Origin: an uncultured delta proteobacterium
Lineage (GTDB): Bacteria > Myxococcota_A > Polyangia > Polyangiales > Polyangiaceae
Direction: 5' to 3'
Assembly (NCBI GenBank): GCA_903893335.1
Contig: CAITLX010000260.1
Coordinates: 1 to 5,102, forward strand
Length of the DNA stretch: 5,102 nucleotides
Shown here one piece after another: positions 1 through 5,102 of the stretch (positions are counted from its first letter, which is position 1; every line of letters starts with the position of its first letter). The notes beneath the pieces were generated by a model, which made no database searches, was not told the DNA's origin, and saw nothing but the letters and a program-made list of their open reading frames with translations. The position numbers and the translations under genes are program-made.

Positions 1-147
1 GAACTCGAGCGGCTCGCGCCAGCCCACGTCGCCCGCACCCGAGAGGGGCAGGAGCACCCCGACGCGCAGCGGCGGCTCGGGCTCGGAGCCGCATCCACCG
101 AGCACGGCAGCGAGCGCGGCGACCAGCGCCAGGGACAGCGGCCGCAT
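1..147 (-). CDS. LivK-like substrate-binding lipoprotein, N-terminal 49 residues only (cut by left window edge)
   Basis: Reading leftward from ATG at 147-145 the frame is open to the edge. Residues 1-19 form a lipoprotein signal peptide: Arg2, a Leu/Ala/Val core, then lipobox L-G-G-C with Cys19 as the lipidated residue. After a short Ser/Glu/Pro linker comes LRVGVLLPLSGAGDVGW at residues 27-43. This is the first beta strand and glycine loop typical of type I periplasmic binding proteins of the branched-chain amino acid (LivK/Peripla_BP_6) group, and the following WREPLEF fits the start of the first helix. The ligand cannot be told from 49 residues. The ATG overlaps the stop of the upstream BMP-type gene as ATGA, with GGAG eight bases before it, so translation is probably coupled. 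An in-frame GTG directly before the ATG is an alternative start. Family assignment is from the fold signature only. Confidence 0.72.
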   Translation of the reverse strand, partial: MRPLSLALVAALAAVLGGCGSEPEPPLRVGVLLPLSGAGDVGWREPLEF

Positions 148-159
148 CACGGGTGCTCC
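144..159 (-). promoter_or_regulatory. RBS plus ATGA stop/start overlap between the two binding-protein genes
   Basis: On the minus strand, GGAG at 159-156 lies eight bases before ATG at 147-145. The A of position 147 and the TG that follow are shared with the TGA stop (149-147) of the upstream gene. This arrangement normally allows ribosomes finishing one gene to start the next, and it supports the ATG start and co-transcription. Confidence 0.6.
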
Positions 160-1124
160 GCGAGATCGCGCGCTTCGGCGGCGAGCGCGTCGCCGCGAGC
201 CGCGGCGACCAGCGCCGCCACCCGGTCGGCGAAGACGTCGTTCACCACGAGGTCCGTCGCGGCTTCGCTCAGGCCGAGCGACTCCGCGCCGTCGATGAAC
301 TCGCCGGCGGCCTCGTCGTGGATCGCCTGGGTCACGGACAGATCGAGCCTCCTCACGACCGAGCCGACGATCACGCCTCGGCCGAGCCAGGATTGATCGA
401 CATCCATGCCGAACGCGTAGCGCCCCGCGGCCTCCTTGGCCGCCTCGAAGACGCCCATCCCCGACCCGCCCGCCACGGGAAAGACGACGTCGGCGTCGGC
501 GTACATCGCCTCGGCGACGGTCTGCGCCTGCGCGGGATCGGCGAAGCCAATCTGCGTCGTCGAGAGGTACTTGGTATCGACCACTGCGCCCCCCGCGTAG
601 GTGACACCCGCGACGAAACCGCGAACGAACTCATTGACGATGGCGATGTCCATTCCGCCGATCACCGACGCCTTCTTGCGCGGCGAGACGGCAACTGCAG
701 CCACGCCGGCGAGAAACGACGGCGCGAACGAGCGATACGTGACCGTCTTGAGGCCGGAGCACGGGCCGTCGTTGCCGTCGAGCTCGACCACATGTCGCCC
801 GCCAAACGCACACGGGGTGGTGCCGCGGGGGAGCCCGGCCATCGTGAACATCAGCTCGGGGCCCGTCGCAGGGGAGGCGGTCCATGCGGCGAAGATGGTC
901 TCGGCCTCCGCTCGGCTGCCCGGGGCCCTCGTGGTCAGACGGAAGTCCGTGTCGAGGCTCGCGCGCACCAGCCCCGCGTACACGTCATCGCAGTACGAGC
1001 GATCGCCGACTCCGCCGGTCGTGTAGAGCACCTCGACGCGCAGCTGCTCGGCCTCCGGCTTCTGGCTGCACCCCAGGAGCAGAGGGAGCAGCATGGCGAC
1101 GCATCGAAGCATCGTGGCCTTCAT
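147..1124 (-). CDS. BMP/PnrA-family substrate-binding lipoprotein (325 aa)
   Basis: From ATG at 1124 the protein begins with a clear lipoprotein signal: Lys2 and Arg7, a Leu-rich core, then lipobox L-L-G-C with Cys19. The mature part shows the order of features of the BMP family (basic membrane lipoprotein; type I binding-protein fold), whose studied members bind purine nucleosides for ABC import. These are the strand and loop VLYTTGGVGDRSY (residues 32-44), SFLAGVAA (136-143), SVIGGMDIAIVNEFVRGFVA (153-172), DVVFPVAGGSGMGVFEAAKE (212-231) and GMDVDQ (239-244). Length matches the family. Two points differ from the usual pattern: the Asn of the common D-K/R-S-F-N loop is Cys45, and the Lys expected near the C-terminal S-x-x-K-x-x-D stretch is Arg258. 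The ligand may therefore differ. No permease or ATPase lies in the window. Start 1124 was chosen because it puts the signal peptide at the N-terminus and has a purine-rich RBS. An in-frame ATG at 1244 is the main alternative. Confidence 0.87.
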   Translation of the reverse strand: MKATMLRCVAMLLPLLLGCSQKPEAEQLRVEVLYTTGGVGDRSYCDDVYAGLVRASLDTDFRLTTRAPGSRAEAETIFAAWTASPATGPELMFTMAGLPRGTTPCAFGGRHVVELDGNDGPCSGLKTVTYRSFAPSFLAGVAAVAVSPRKKASVIGGMDIAIVNEFVRGFVAGVTYAGGAVVDTKYLSTTQIGFADPAQAQTVAEAMYADADVVFPVAGGSGMGVFEAAKEAAGRYAFGMDVDQSWLGRGVIVGSVVRRLDLSVTQAIHDEAAGEFIDGAESLGLSEAATDLVVNDVFADRVAALVAAARGDALAAEARDLAEHP

Positions 1125-1130
1125 CGCCCG

Positions 1131-1140
1131 ACCTGCCCTC
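1131..1140 (-). promoter_or_regulatory. Probable ribosome binding site of the BMP-type lipoprotein gene
   Basis: The minus-strand bases GAGGGCAGGT end six bases before ATG at 1124. They are the best Shine-Dalgarno-like stretch near any candidate start. Position 1244 (ATGA overlap with the upstream stop) has no purine-rich box, so this site favours the start at 1124. Confidence 0.5.
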
Positions 1141-1240
1141 GGCCTGGCCTCTGGTTGCAGATCCATGGGTGCCACTCCTGTCGTCGCAGCCGCGAGGCGC
1201 GCTCCGCCCGAGGCAGACCTGCCCCTGTCGGCCGAGCCGT

Positions 1241-2893
1241 TCATAGCGTCCGCAGCCACACGGCAGACTCGTAGACGAGCAGCGCGGCGACGCACACCAG
1301 CAGCCGGTCGATCTGCCTCGGCGTGCGCAGCCTGAACACGACCGCGCCGGCTGCGAGGGCGAAGGCCGCCAGGCCGCCGACAGCGGCCATGTGCAGCACC
1401 CCGAGCCTGCGAAGGATCGCAGCGAGCAGCGCCATGAGGACCAATGCCAGGACGCCCGCCGTGGCCTTGTGCACGAGCGCGAGCTCGCCAGGCGCCGCGC
1501 CCGCGACCCGGCCGACGATCGAGAAGAGGCTGGGCACGCCGGCGGCGGCGTCTCCGGCGAGGTCCTTGCCGTCCTTCACTTGCGCGAGCGTGAAGCAGGC
1601 GCCGAACGCGAGCAGCACGACGTAGTGGTCACGGAGCGCGACGTAGAACTTGTACGACTCGACGACCATCCCACCGGCGAAGAAGGTCGTGATCGCGATG
1701 GTCGCGATGACGACGTGGCCGAGAGGGTAGACGCGGCGCGCGCGCCACGGGGGCGCCGAATAGACCGACGAGGCCGTCCACAGCACGAGCCACAGCCAGA
1801 GAAAGCCGCGATCGACCGACACGCCGAACAGCAGCGACAGGAGGACGAACGCCCTTCGCCACGAGCGCGCCTGGGCCTCGGTCATGGCTCCCGACACCAG
1901 CGGGCGATCGGGGTTCGATACGCGGTCGATGGCCTGGTCGTGCAGATCGTTGTCGAGCTTCGCAGCCGCGAACAGGAGGCAGATGGAGACGGCGGCGCAG
2001 CCGAGGCGCCAGAGCGTGCCCGCGTCTCGCAACGAGGCCAGCTTGCCCCCGTCGACCGCGGTGAGCACGAAGCCGAAGCCGAGCATGTAGAGGTACAGGA
2101 CCACCCTGCTCGGGTAGAAGGCGCCGAGCACGGCGCGCGTCAGCCGACGGTCCTCGCGCCAGCCGGCAGCCGCGAGCCCGGCGCCAAGGGCGATGACAGG
2201 GACCAGGTACATGCTGAAGGCACCCTGCGCCGCCGACGCGTCGAGGCTCGACCGGGGCAGCACCCGACCCATCGACGCGTAGATGGCCGGCAGGTAGCCG
2301 AAGACGAAGACGACGGCGTAAATCGAGGCGCCCAGCGCGACGCCGCGGAGCCAGCGCCGCCAGGGGCGCTCGTCACGACCCATCAGCCAGCCCGTCGCGA
2401 CGACCGCGCTCGCCGTCACGATGGCGATCTCCACGCGCGGCCCGGCGCCCACCATCTCGATGTGCTTCCAGGGCAGGAATAGATTGAGGAGGTCGTACGC
2501 GAGCGTCTTCCACGAGTAGCTGTAGAGGACCATGTCCCCCCGCCCCGCCGTGACGATGAAGTCCACGACGGGCACGAGGAGCGTCACCGGCGACATCAGC
2601 AGGGCGAGGCGCGCGCTGCGCCCGAGCGTCTCGCCGAGCACGACCCGCACGACGAGCAGCATCGACGCGAAGAGGCAGACCCACGACAGGTAGGCGTGCA
2701 GGTACATCACGACCGTCGTGTACGCGTCGAGCTCGGCCGAGAGCCGGTGCCCGCGCTCGAGCACCGCGTCCATCGCCGTGCGGATCGTCACGATGCAGGT
2801 GAACGCCCAGAGGATGCCGTCGGCCTCGGCGATCGATTCGGACGCGAGCCACTGCTCGACGAGCGCGCGGGCCTTCTCTCGGAGCTGGCTCAT
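1241..2893 (-). CDS. UbiA-family prenyltransferase with a large extra N-terminal membrane domain (550 aa)
   Basis: The C-terminal part, from about residue 260, is a UbiA-type integral membrane prenyltransferase. These enzymes transfer a prenyl diphosphate chain to an aromatic or other acceptor in the inner membrane. Both magnesium/diphosphate motifs are complete: NDLHDQAID (315-323), followed by DRVSNPDRPLVSG, and KDGKDLAGD (440-448) followed by G452. Hydrophobic segments lie at about 264-283, 295-312, 347-370, 391-410, 421-438, 475-495, 501-521 and 530-547, as expected for the fold. UbiA proteins are usually near 290 residues with the first motif near residue 70. Here it is at 315, so about 250 residues are added. 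That N-terminal part has its own hydrophobic stretches (about 60-85, 95-116, 155-171, 184-206, 226-245) and I do not recognise it. ATG at 2893 was chosen because it overlaps the upstream stop as ATGA. Acceptor and prenyl length cannot be read from the sequence. UbiA-related terpene cyclases are an alternative activity. Confidence 0.88.
   Translation of the reverse strand: MSQLREKARALVEQWLASESIAEADGILWAFTCIVTIRTAMDAVLERGHRLSAELDAYTTVVMYLHAYLSWVCLFASMLLVVRVVLGETLGRSARLALLMSPVTLLVPVVDFIVTAGRGDMVLYSYSWKTLAYDLLNLFLPWKHIEMVGAGPRVEIAIVTASAVVATGWLMGRDERPWRRWLRGVALGASIYAVVFVFGYLPAIYASMGRVLPRSSLDASAAQGAFSMYLVPVIALGAGLAAAGWREDRRLTRAVLGAFYPSRVVLYLYMLGFGFVLTAVDGGKLASLRDAGTLWRLGCAAVSICLLFAAAKLDNDLHDQAIDRVSNPDRPLVSGAMTEAQARSWRRAFVLLSLLFGVSVDRGFLWLWLVLWTASSVYSAPPWRARRVYPLGHVVIATIAITTFFAGGMVVESYKFYVALRDHYVVLLAFGACFTLAQVKDGKDLAGDAAAGVPSLFSIVGRVAGAAPGELALVHKATAGVLALVLMALLAAILRRLGVLHMAAVGGLAAFALAAGAVVFRLRTPRQIDRLLVCVAALLVYESAVWLRTL
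2890..2893 (-). promoter_or_regulatory. ATGA overlap coupling the cyclase-like gene to the UbiA-family gene
   Basis: The stop TGA (2892-2890) of the terpene-cyclase-like gene shares two bases with the start ATG (2893-2891) of the UbiA-family gene. No clear Shine-Dalgarno box precedes this ATG (the bases before it read TGCGATGCACCC). Initiation probably depends on ribosomes arriving from the upstream gene, so the two proteins should be made together. Confidence 0.75.
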
Positions 2894-3960
2894 GGGTGCA
2901 TCGCACTGTAGCCGATGCGCCCGTCGGTGGACGCCGTGACACCGGCGAGCGCCCACACGGCGAGCGACGTCGTGACCGACCTGGCGGAGTCGTAGGCGGT
3001 CCAGTCGACGCGCGGGGCGTCCTTGGCGCGATAGACCCAGATGGCGCCGGGGTACGACCAGGAGCCGTCGTCGGCCTGCGCTCGTCGCAGCCAGTCGCGC
3101 CCGCGGCGCACCGCCTGCGGCGCCGCGCCGCAGCCCTCGAGCGCGACGACCGAGAGCGCCGTGTCGTAGGCGTCACCGCTCATGCCCAGGGCGCCCCAGG
3201 AGCCGTCGGACGCCTGAGACTGCACGAGGTACGCGACGCCGCGGTCGCGTGCGGCGCTCTGCGGCTCGGAGAGCTTGGCGCTGCCACAGAGCGCGCGCAG
3301 CACCATCCAGGTCCCGTAGGCCTGGCCCGGATAGAAGTACGAGCCCCACGAGCCGTCGGCGGCCTGGGCGGGCAGCAGGCGGTCGAGGTCCACGTAGCTC
3401 GCGAGCGCGGTGCCGGTGAGCAGCGAGTACACGTTCGCGTTGACCTCCGGGTGCAGCTCGAGGTTGTTCGCCTCGCTCGGCTCGGTGGTGAGCTTCGCGC
3501 CCGCGCCGCCGAGGAAGGTCGCGAACCCTCCGGCCTGCGAGTAGAAGACGAAGACAGGCGCGGCTGCGTCCTTGAGCCCCAATCGCCGCAGCGCGCGGAG
3601 CGCGAACGCGGTGTCGTCCACGTCGATGGGCGCCTGCGCGGCGTAGCCCCACGCCTGCCCGCGCTGCTCGAGCAAGATGGCCTTGCCCAGGTCATTCGCG
3701 ACCGCGGGCTCAGGGCTCGGGCCGAGGGCCTCGACGATGAACGAGGCCGCGAAGACATGCCCCGCGCGGTCGATCGGGCACTGCGAGCCGTCGGACGCCC
3801 GGCACTCGAGCTTGTAGGCGTCGCGGGCGACGAGGGCCTCGAGGAACGACTGCCCGGCGACGACCGCAGGCTCGACCTCGACCGGGGTCGGCGCCTGTGA
3901 ACGGCACGCGACCGGCATGACGCCCAGACAGGCGACGGCTACCGCGCGCAAGGGCCTCAT
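2890..3960 (-). CDS. Exported class II terpene cyclase-like alpha/alpha-toroid protein with DVDDTA motif (356 aa)
   Basis: The core resembles one alpha/alpha-barrel domain of squalene-hopene cyclase. AWGYAAQAPIDVDDTA (103-118) has the class II acid motif DxDD (Asp113, Asp115, Asp116), which protonates the substrate in squalene-hopene and copalyl-diphosphate cyclases. It is followed by helix FALRALRRLG. DGSWGSYFYPGQAYGTWMVL (202-221) matches the conserved region ending YGTW in those cyclases. Three QW-like repeats, QxxDGSW, start at Gln199, Gln249 and Gln295, each followed by an Ala/Leu-rich helix. At 356 residues it can hold only one toroid, whereas squalene-hopene cyclase has two and about 630 residues. 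Monodomain class II cyclases such as MstE are known. The N-terminus looks like a signal peptide (Arg5, hydrophobic core, P-V-A-C at 16-19, a poor lipobox), which is odd for a cyclase. A non-catalytic periplasmic toroid protein is the alternative. A TTG at 3969 could extend it by three residues; neither start has a good RBS. Confidence 0.78.
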   Translation of the reverse strand: MRPLRAVAVACLGVMPVACRSQAPTPVEVEPAVVAGQSFLEALVARDAYKLECRASDGSQCPIDRAGHVFAASFIVEALGPSPEPAVANDLGKAILLEQRGQAWGYAAQAPIDVDDTAFALRALRRLGLKDAAAPVFVFYSQAGGFATFLGGAGAKLTTEPSEANNLELHPEVNANVYSLLTGTALASYVDLDRLLPAQAADGSWGSYFYPGQAYGTWMVLRALCGSAKLSEPQSAARDRGVAYLVQSQASDGSWGALGMSGDAYDTALSVVALEGCGAAPQAVRRGRDWLRRAQADDGSWSYPGAIWVYRAKDAPRVDWTAYDSARSVTTSLAVWALAGVTASTDGRIGYSAMHP

Positions 3961-4000
3961 CGTGGTCAACCGGTGCCCGGAGGAGAGATGCGGGGACGCG

Positions 4001-4654
4001 TCAGCCCGTCTCGCTCACGCCCTTGCACCCGCCGTTGCACGCCGGGAACTTGTCGTTGCACGCCTTGTGAACGACATCCATGCCGTCACACGGCGTGTAG
4101 TCGAAGAGGGTCCAGTCGATGCTCGGGCACTTGTCGACCTGGACATACCCTCGAAAGGCCTTCGCGGCGTCGTAGCAGGTCCATTGAGCCCAACCCGATT
4201 GGCCGTTCTTGGGAGGCGCAGCCTTCGCGCAGGCGTCGTAGGCGGCGCATCCGGCTCTCACGGGCACCTCGCAGGAGCCGGAGGCCTCCCAGGCGGAGAA
4301 GCACTGCTCGGCCGCCAGGACCGCGCAGCCATTGGTGAACCCCGAGAACGAAGCCAGGCACTGGGCGGTCGCCGTGCTCGCCCCACCGTCGGGCGCGACC
4401 ACCGCGCCACCGTCGGTGTCCACCGGCGCTCCGCCGTCCGCCGATGAGGCAGAAGCCGCCGTGCACGCGTTGGACGGCGCGACGGAGACGAGCCAGTTGC
4501 AGAACTGAAGCTTCTGCGCGTCGCTCGCCGCGCTCAACACGAGCGTCGAGGAGAGCCCCGATTTGCCCGCCGGGGTCTCCGCGGCGCCGTCGCTGTTGCT
4601 GCATGCTGCGAGGGGCAGCATCAGGGCCCCGATCCACCATCCGCTCTTGTGCAT
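4001..4654 (-). CDS. Cysteine-rich lipoprotein of unknown function, DGG linker (217 aa)
   Basis: I do not recognise the family. Residues 1-18 are a lipoprotein signal: Lys3, a hydrophobic core, then lipobox L-A-A-C with Cys18. Residues 65-95 are a low-complexity linker rich in Ala, Ser and Asp with three DGG units, a style common in myxobacterial surface lipoproteins. The mature protein has 14 further cysteines (52, 64, 99, 110, 118, 128, 136, 142, 160, 176, 189, 199, 206, 210). The even number and the export signal point to a disulfide-stabilised extracytoplasmic domain. The C-terminal domain (about 99-210) is clearly related to the neighbouring upstream gene product, sharing AAEQCFS, CAAY, KAxPPKN, DWT and KxxFPAC. 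The start at 4654 is firm, since AGGAG lies seven bases upstream; an in-frame start at 4744 would bury the signal peptide and overlap the neighbour. The terpene-cyclase-like gene begins 40 bases downstream. Confidence 0.85.
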   Translation of the reverse strand: MHKSGWWIGALMLPLAACSNSDGAAETPAGKSGLSSTLVLSAASDAQKLQFCNWLVSVAPSNACTAASASSADGGAPVDTDGGAVVAPDGGASTATAQCLASFSGFTNGCAVLAAEQCFSAWEASGSCEVPVRAGCAAYDACAKAAPPKNGQSGWAQWTCYDAAKAFRGYVQVDKCPSIDWTLFDYTPCDGMDVVHKACNDKFPACNGGCKGVSETG

Positions 4655-4666
4655 CGTCGTACTCCT
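4655..4666 (-). promoter_or_regulatory. Strong ribosome binding site deciding the start of the cysteine-rich lipoprotein
   Basis: AGGAG at 4666-4662 on the minus strand is followed by seven bases and ATG at 4654-4652. It is the best Shine-Dalgarno box in the window and rules in favour of the 217-residue protein rather than the longer open frame from 4744. Confidence 0.75.
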
Positions 4667-4688
4667 GTCTGCGTAGTTCGTTCGTGTG

Positions 4689-4715
4689 GGCAGCGGCGCG
4701 GCCACGCCGGCTGCC
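4689..4715 (-). other. Intergenic RNA hairpin between the two cysteine-rich paralogs
   Basis: The minus-strand transcript can form a ten-pair stem: GGCAGC (4715-4710) pairs with GCTGCC (4694-4689), and GGCG (4708-4705) pairs with CGCC (4698-4695), with one bulged C at 4709 and a six-base loop. It starts 15 bases after the upstream stop codon. No U-run follows (the next bases are CACACGAACG), so it is not a standard intrinsic terminator. It could attenuate read-through or protect a processed mRNA end. Confidence 0.45.
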
Positions 4716-4730
4716 AGCAAGGGCGCATAC

Positions 4731-5102
4731 CTACCGCCCGTCAAATCCCATGCACCACTCAGGGCAAGCCGGAAACGTGCTCTTGCACAGCGCGTCGGCT
4801 GCCGCCTTGTCCGTCGGGTCCCAGTGCGGAACGGTGAGCCAGTCGCGCCATTCGGTCCAGTCGGCGTGGTCGAGTTCTCCGAAATTGTGTTTTCCGCCGT
4901 TCCAGTCGTAGCCGCCGCACATCATCTTTGTCGGAGGGCCGTCGTTCTTGGGGGGCGTCGCCTTCGAGCAGGCGGAGTATGCTGCGCAGGCGCCGGCCAC
5001 TGGCACTTTGCAGGCGCCCGACACCTCCCAGGTCGAGAAGCACTGCTCGGCTGCCTGGACGGAGCAGTCGGTGTCGAACCGGGCGAAGGTCGCCAGGCAA
5101 TA
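4731..5102 (-). CDS. Cysteine-rich protein, tandem paralog of the next gene (C-terminal 123 residues; start beyond right edge)
   Basis: The frame is open from the right edge to TAG at 4733-4731, so the visible 123 residues are the C-terminal part. A GTG at 5024 lies inside the conserved domain and is not the true start. Function is unknown. The visible part aligns along its length with residues 98-210 of the downstream lipoprotein: YCLATF/QCLASF, AAEQCFSTWEVSG/AAEQCFSAWEASG, CAAYSACSKATPPKN/CAAYDACAKAAPPKN, DWT, and KSTFPACPEWC/NDKFPACNGGC. Visible cysteines are at 2, 13, 21, 31, 39, 45, 62, 106, 113 and 117 of the fragment. By homology it is probably an exported lipoprotein with disulfides, but its N-terminus is not seen. 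Compared with the paralog it has an insert rich in Asp, Gly, His and Trp (about 63-95) and lacks two of the paralog's cysteines. It lies 76 bases from the downstream start, with a hairpin between. Confidence 0.82.
   Translation of the reverse strand, partial: YCLATFARFDTDCSVQAAEQCFSTWEVSGACKVPVAGACAAYSACSKATPPKNDGPPTKMMCGGYDWNGGKHNFGELDHADWTEWRDWLTVPHWDPTDKAAADALCKSTFPACPEWCMGFDGR

Noticed and set aside
1210..1225. Small inverted repeat after the UbiA-family stop as a possible terminator
   Set aside because: The stem is only about six pairs including a G-T pair, with a four-base loop and no U-run, so it is not distinguishable from chance in GC-rich DNA.
153..1274. Plus-strand open frame of about 370 codons opposite the BMP-type gene
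   Set aside because: It is rich in Arg, His and Asp with no recognisable domain and mirrors a clearly coding minus-strand gene. It is the usual antisense open frame of a high-GC gene.
1391..2482. Plus-strand open frame of about 360 codons opposite the UbiA-family gene
   Set aside because: Its composition is charged and repetitive (Glu, Arg, Gly, His), as expected from the complement of hydrophobic codons. The minus strand carries both UbiA motifs.
2373..3176. Minus-strand open frame spanning the junction of the cyclase-like and UbiA-family genes
   Set aside because: It is Arg/Pro/Ala-rich in a shifted frame with no motif, and it overlaps two well-supported genes.
2896..3900. Plus-strand open frame of about 330 codons opposite the cyclase-like gene
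   Set aside because: It is Arg/Gly/Glu-rich without domains; the opposite strand encodes DVDDTA and three QxxDGSW repeats in order.
3961..4000. Promoter or terminator in the 40-base gap before the cyclase-like gene
   Set aside because: Only a four-pair CCGG stem and no convincing -35/-10 spacing or U-run could be seen. TTGACC at 3969-3964 on the minus strand lies too close to the start to serve as a -35 box for this gene.
2980..4150. Similar DWTxxD stretches in the cyclase-like protein and in the cysteine-rich lipoprotein
   Set aside because: Only about five residues match in otherwise unrelated contexts, so I take it as coincidence rather than a shared domain.

Overview
The window is a very GC-rich stretch in which every supported gene lies on the minus strand, so transcription runs from the right edge to the left. 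High GC, strong G/C third-position bias, several lipoprotein signals and a cysteine-rich lipoprotein with a 'DGG' repeat linker suggest a delta-proteobacterial/Myxococcota-type genome (Polyangiales-like). No marker gene confirms this, so the taxonomy is inference.

Layout in transcription order. (1) 5102-4731: 3' part of a cysteine-rich protein whose start is outside the window. (2) 4654-4001: a full-length cysteine-rich lipoprotein that is a diverged tandem paralog of (1). A hairpin at 4689-4715 lies between them. (3) 3960-2890: an exported alpha/alpha-toroid protein carrying the class II terpene cyclase acid motif DVDDTA and three QxxDGSW repeats. (4) 2893-1241: a 550-residue membrane protein whose C-terminal half is a UbiA-family prenyltransferase with both aspartate-rich motifs, preceded by about 250 residues of extra membrane domain. 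It overlaps (3) by ATGA. (5) 1124-147: a BMP/PnrA-family substrate-binding lipoprotein. (6) 147-1: the N-terminus of a second, LivK-like substrate-binding lipoprotein, overlapping (5) by ATGA and cut by the left edge. No gap exceeds 120 bases, and no tRNA, rRNA, mobile element, CRISPR array or clear intrinsic terminator was seen.

The ATGA overlaps and short gaps suggest one polycistronic unit from about 4654 or further right through the left edge. The most interesting part is the coupled pair (3)+(4). A UbiA enzyme joins a prenyl chain to an acceptor, and a class II cyclase protonates and folds such chains. Together they could make a cyclised prenyl compound, in the manner of cyanobacterial merosterolic acid biosynthesis, where a monodomain class II cyclase (MstE) is known. 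Here, however, the cyclase-like protein carries an export/lipoprotein signal, which is unusual, and two solute-binding lipoproteins follow in the same unit. The joint role of these genes is an inference.
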